From NCBI GenBank assembly GCA_009692465.1, contig SHZD01000015.1, positions 1-49,578 on the forward strand: a stretch of DNA of 49,578 nt, given 5' to 3'. Positions 48,369-49,578 of this stretch are shown here, piece by piece. Within the stretch, counting starts at the first letter, position 1. Each line of letters opens with the position of its first letter. The translations under genes and the position numbers were made by a program. Under the pieces are notes generated by a model. That model did not search any database. It saw only the letters and a program-made list of their open reading frames with translations, and was not told the origin of the DNA. Origin of the DNA: Myxococcales bacterium. Its GTDB lineage: Bacteria; Myxococcota_A; UBA9042.

Positions 48369-49578
48369 TAGCTGACCCCTGGGAGAAGGCCGCCAATGCT
48401 GACTAATTTGGTCTGCAGGTTGTCGAATAGGCCTTCGCGACCGCCTTCGTGGCCGAAGCCGCTGGCCTTGCGGCCGCAAAACGGCGCTTCGGTGGCTTGG
48501 GGGGCCCACTCGTTGACGCCGACCATGCCAAAGTCCAAGCGTTCGTAGGCGTACATCGCTGCGGCCAAATCGGTGGTGAACACGTAGGCCGCTAGCCCGT
48601 AGTCCGTTTGGTTGGCTAGCGCGATCGCTTCGTCCAATTGGTCGAACGCGGTCATGCACAGCAGCGGGCCAAATACTTCATCCGCAAACGCAGGCGTGTC
48701 GCGGCTGACGTCGCCGAGCACGGTCGGCTCTAAGAAAAAACCGCGGTCACAGTCCGGCGGCCGTCTTCCACCGCTGCACAAGCGCGCGCCGCTTTGGAGC
48801 GCCTGAGCCAAAATGCCTTGTACGCGCTCGAGGTGGCGTTGACTTGCCAGCGGTCCGACCCTGACGGCGGGGTCAAAACCCAGGCCGACTTTGAGTTTGC
48901 GCGACTCCTCCACTACCACTTGCTCAAATGTTTCCATGTGCTTGCGGGCTACTAGGAACCGCTGCGGGCTCACGCATACCTGACCGGCATTGCGAAAGCG
49001 CGCTGCGACCGCTGCCTTGGCCACCGCGACCAAGTCGACGTCGGGCAGGATCAGGACCGGCGCATTGCCGCCCAATTCCAGAGACAACCGAGTCACAGTC
49101 CGCGACGCCCCGTCCATCAGCAGCCGCCCGACCGCCGTGCTGCCGGTGAAGCTGATTTTGCGCAGCGCGGGATGGTCGAGCATGGCCTGCCCCATCGCCC
49201 ACGCGTCGCCATTGACCACGGACAGCACCCCTGGCGGCAGACCGGCATCGACCAGCGCCGCGCCAAACGCCATCGCCGACAGCGGCGTCAACTCCGAAGG
49301 GCGCACCACCACCGGGCAACCCGCAGCCAGCGCCGCCGACACCGCCCGCGCCGGGTTGTAGGCCGGAAAGTTCCACGCGGTAATCACGCCGACGACCCCA
49401 ATCGGCTCGTGCAGGACCAGCATACGCCGAGTGGGCGAGCGGGCTGGGATGGTGTGCCCATAGGCCCGCTTGCCCTCTTCGGCGTAAAACTCGCAAAAGT
49501 CGGCCGCAACCAGCCATTCGCGGGTTGCATCCAGCAACGGCTTGCCACACTCATGGACCGTCACGCGGGCCAGCTCAG
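48368..49578 (-). CDS. NAD(P)-dependent aldehyde dehydrogenase, 5' truncated by window edge
   Basis: The frame stays open to the window end (ELARVTVHECGKPL upstream of the track start at 49564), so roughly 70-80 N-terminal residues are missing. Motifs: cofactor-binding GVITAWNFPAYNPARAV, FTGSTAVGR, LSLELGGNAPV with the general-base Glu, RNAGQVCVSPQRF with the nucleophile Cys, and EVFGPLLC. The C-terminal FCGRKASGFGHEGGREGLFD resembles succinate-semialdehyde dehydrogenases (GabD/YneI type). Its stop overlaps the start of the FAD oxidoreductase, so the products are probably made together. Confidence 0.93.
   Translation of the reverse strand, partial: ELARVTVHECGKPLLDATREWLVAADFCEFYAEEGKRAYGHTIPARSPTRRMLVLHEPIGVVGVITAWNFPAYNPARAVSAALAAGCPVVVRPSELTPLSAMAFGAALVDAGLPPGVLSVVNGDAWAMGQAMLDHPALRKISFTGSTAVGRLLMDGASRTVTRLSLELGGNAPVLILPDVDLVAVAKAAVAARFRNAGQVCVSPQRFLVARKHMETFEQVVVEESRKLKVGLGFDPAVRVGPLASQRHLERVQGILAQALQSGARLCSGGRRPPDCDRGFFLEPTVLGDVSRDTPAFADEVFGPLLCMTAFDQLDEAIALANQTDYGLAAYVFTTDLAAAMYAYERLDFGMVGVNEWAPQATEAPFCGRKASGFGHEGGREGLFDNLQTKLVSIGGLLPGVS

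Overview
This 49.6-kb, GC-rich window looks like chromosomal DNA of a myxococcote or related 'deltaproteobacterial' lineage. The evidence is a set of large Cys-rich 'CDDGNxCTxDxC' lipoproteins, thrombospondin-type-3 repeats, a MYXO-CTERM-like tail (Cys, hydrophobic helix, RRR) and a pilB-pilC-sensor kinase cluster. Species-level identity cannot be read from the sequence. No tRNA, rRNA, CRISPR array, transposase or prophage gene was found.

Layout. (1) 1-6.2 kb: an M74/MepA-type murein endopeptidase with a repetitive Lys-rich N-terminus, cut by the left edge, facing a 1437-aa Cys-rich lipoprotein. (2) 6.5-7.9 kb: a small bL12-C-terminal-domain-like protein overlapping moaA. (3) 7.9-13.1 kb, minus strand: type IV pilus genes pilB, pilC and a PilS-like histidine kinase. 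(4) 13.2-16.6 kb: a repeat-rich spacer, then a secreted protein combining Cys-rich modules, a C-type lectin domain with an EPN motif and a fibrinogen-like tail, divergent from a histidine phosphatase. (5) 16.8-19.6 kb: valyl-tRNA synthetase of the 'NGLPTER / KMSKR' type. (6) 19.6-29.8 kb, almost all minus strand: a frameshifted FTP-propeptide-like gene, a DJ-1/PfpI protein, an MBL-fold hydrolase, an exported unknown, rlmN, ppk1, an arginase-fold protein lacking the ligands of one metal site, and a TPR lipoprotein. (7) 30.0-35.1 kb, plus strand: a YbjN/secretion-chaperone-like protein, glgP, a long FabG4-type reductase and an EamA transporter. (8) 35.4-37.4 kb: a VanY/M15 peptidase with nine TSP3 repeats. 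(9) 37.6-41.3 kb: an acyltransferase-3 protein, a DUF2505 protein, an orphan ParA and hemF. (10) 41.3-46.4 kb: an IgGFc-binding-type lipoprotein, a GNAT protein and a prokaryotic pentameric ligand-gated ion channel homologue. (11) 47.0 kb to the end: a DAO-type FAD oxidoreductase overlapped by an aldehyde dehydrogenase that runs off the right edge.

How the genes fit together. The metabolic genes are ordinary housekeeping functions: molybdopterin, haem, glycogen, polyphosphate, translation and amine/aldehyde oxidation. The distinctive part is the cell-envelope set: five large exported multidomain proteins, type IV pili, a TPR lipoprotein and a ligand-gated channel. It suggests a bacterium with an elaborate surface for adhesion, predation or sensing, but no single locus ties these genes into one pathway.

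The intergenic DNA is the least ordinary layer. Three dispersed non-coding repeat families (here A, B, C) recur between genes. A copies carry terminal inverted repeats like MITEs. Two B copies keep a hairpin whose arms differ between copies while staying complementary. At least seven loci carry short tandem arrays of 13-22 bp, and one of these arrays encodes part of a lipoprotein signal peptide.
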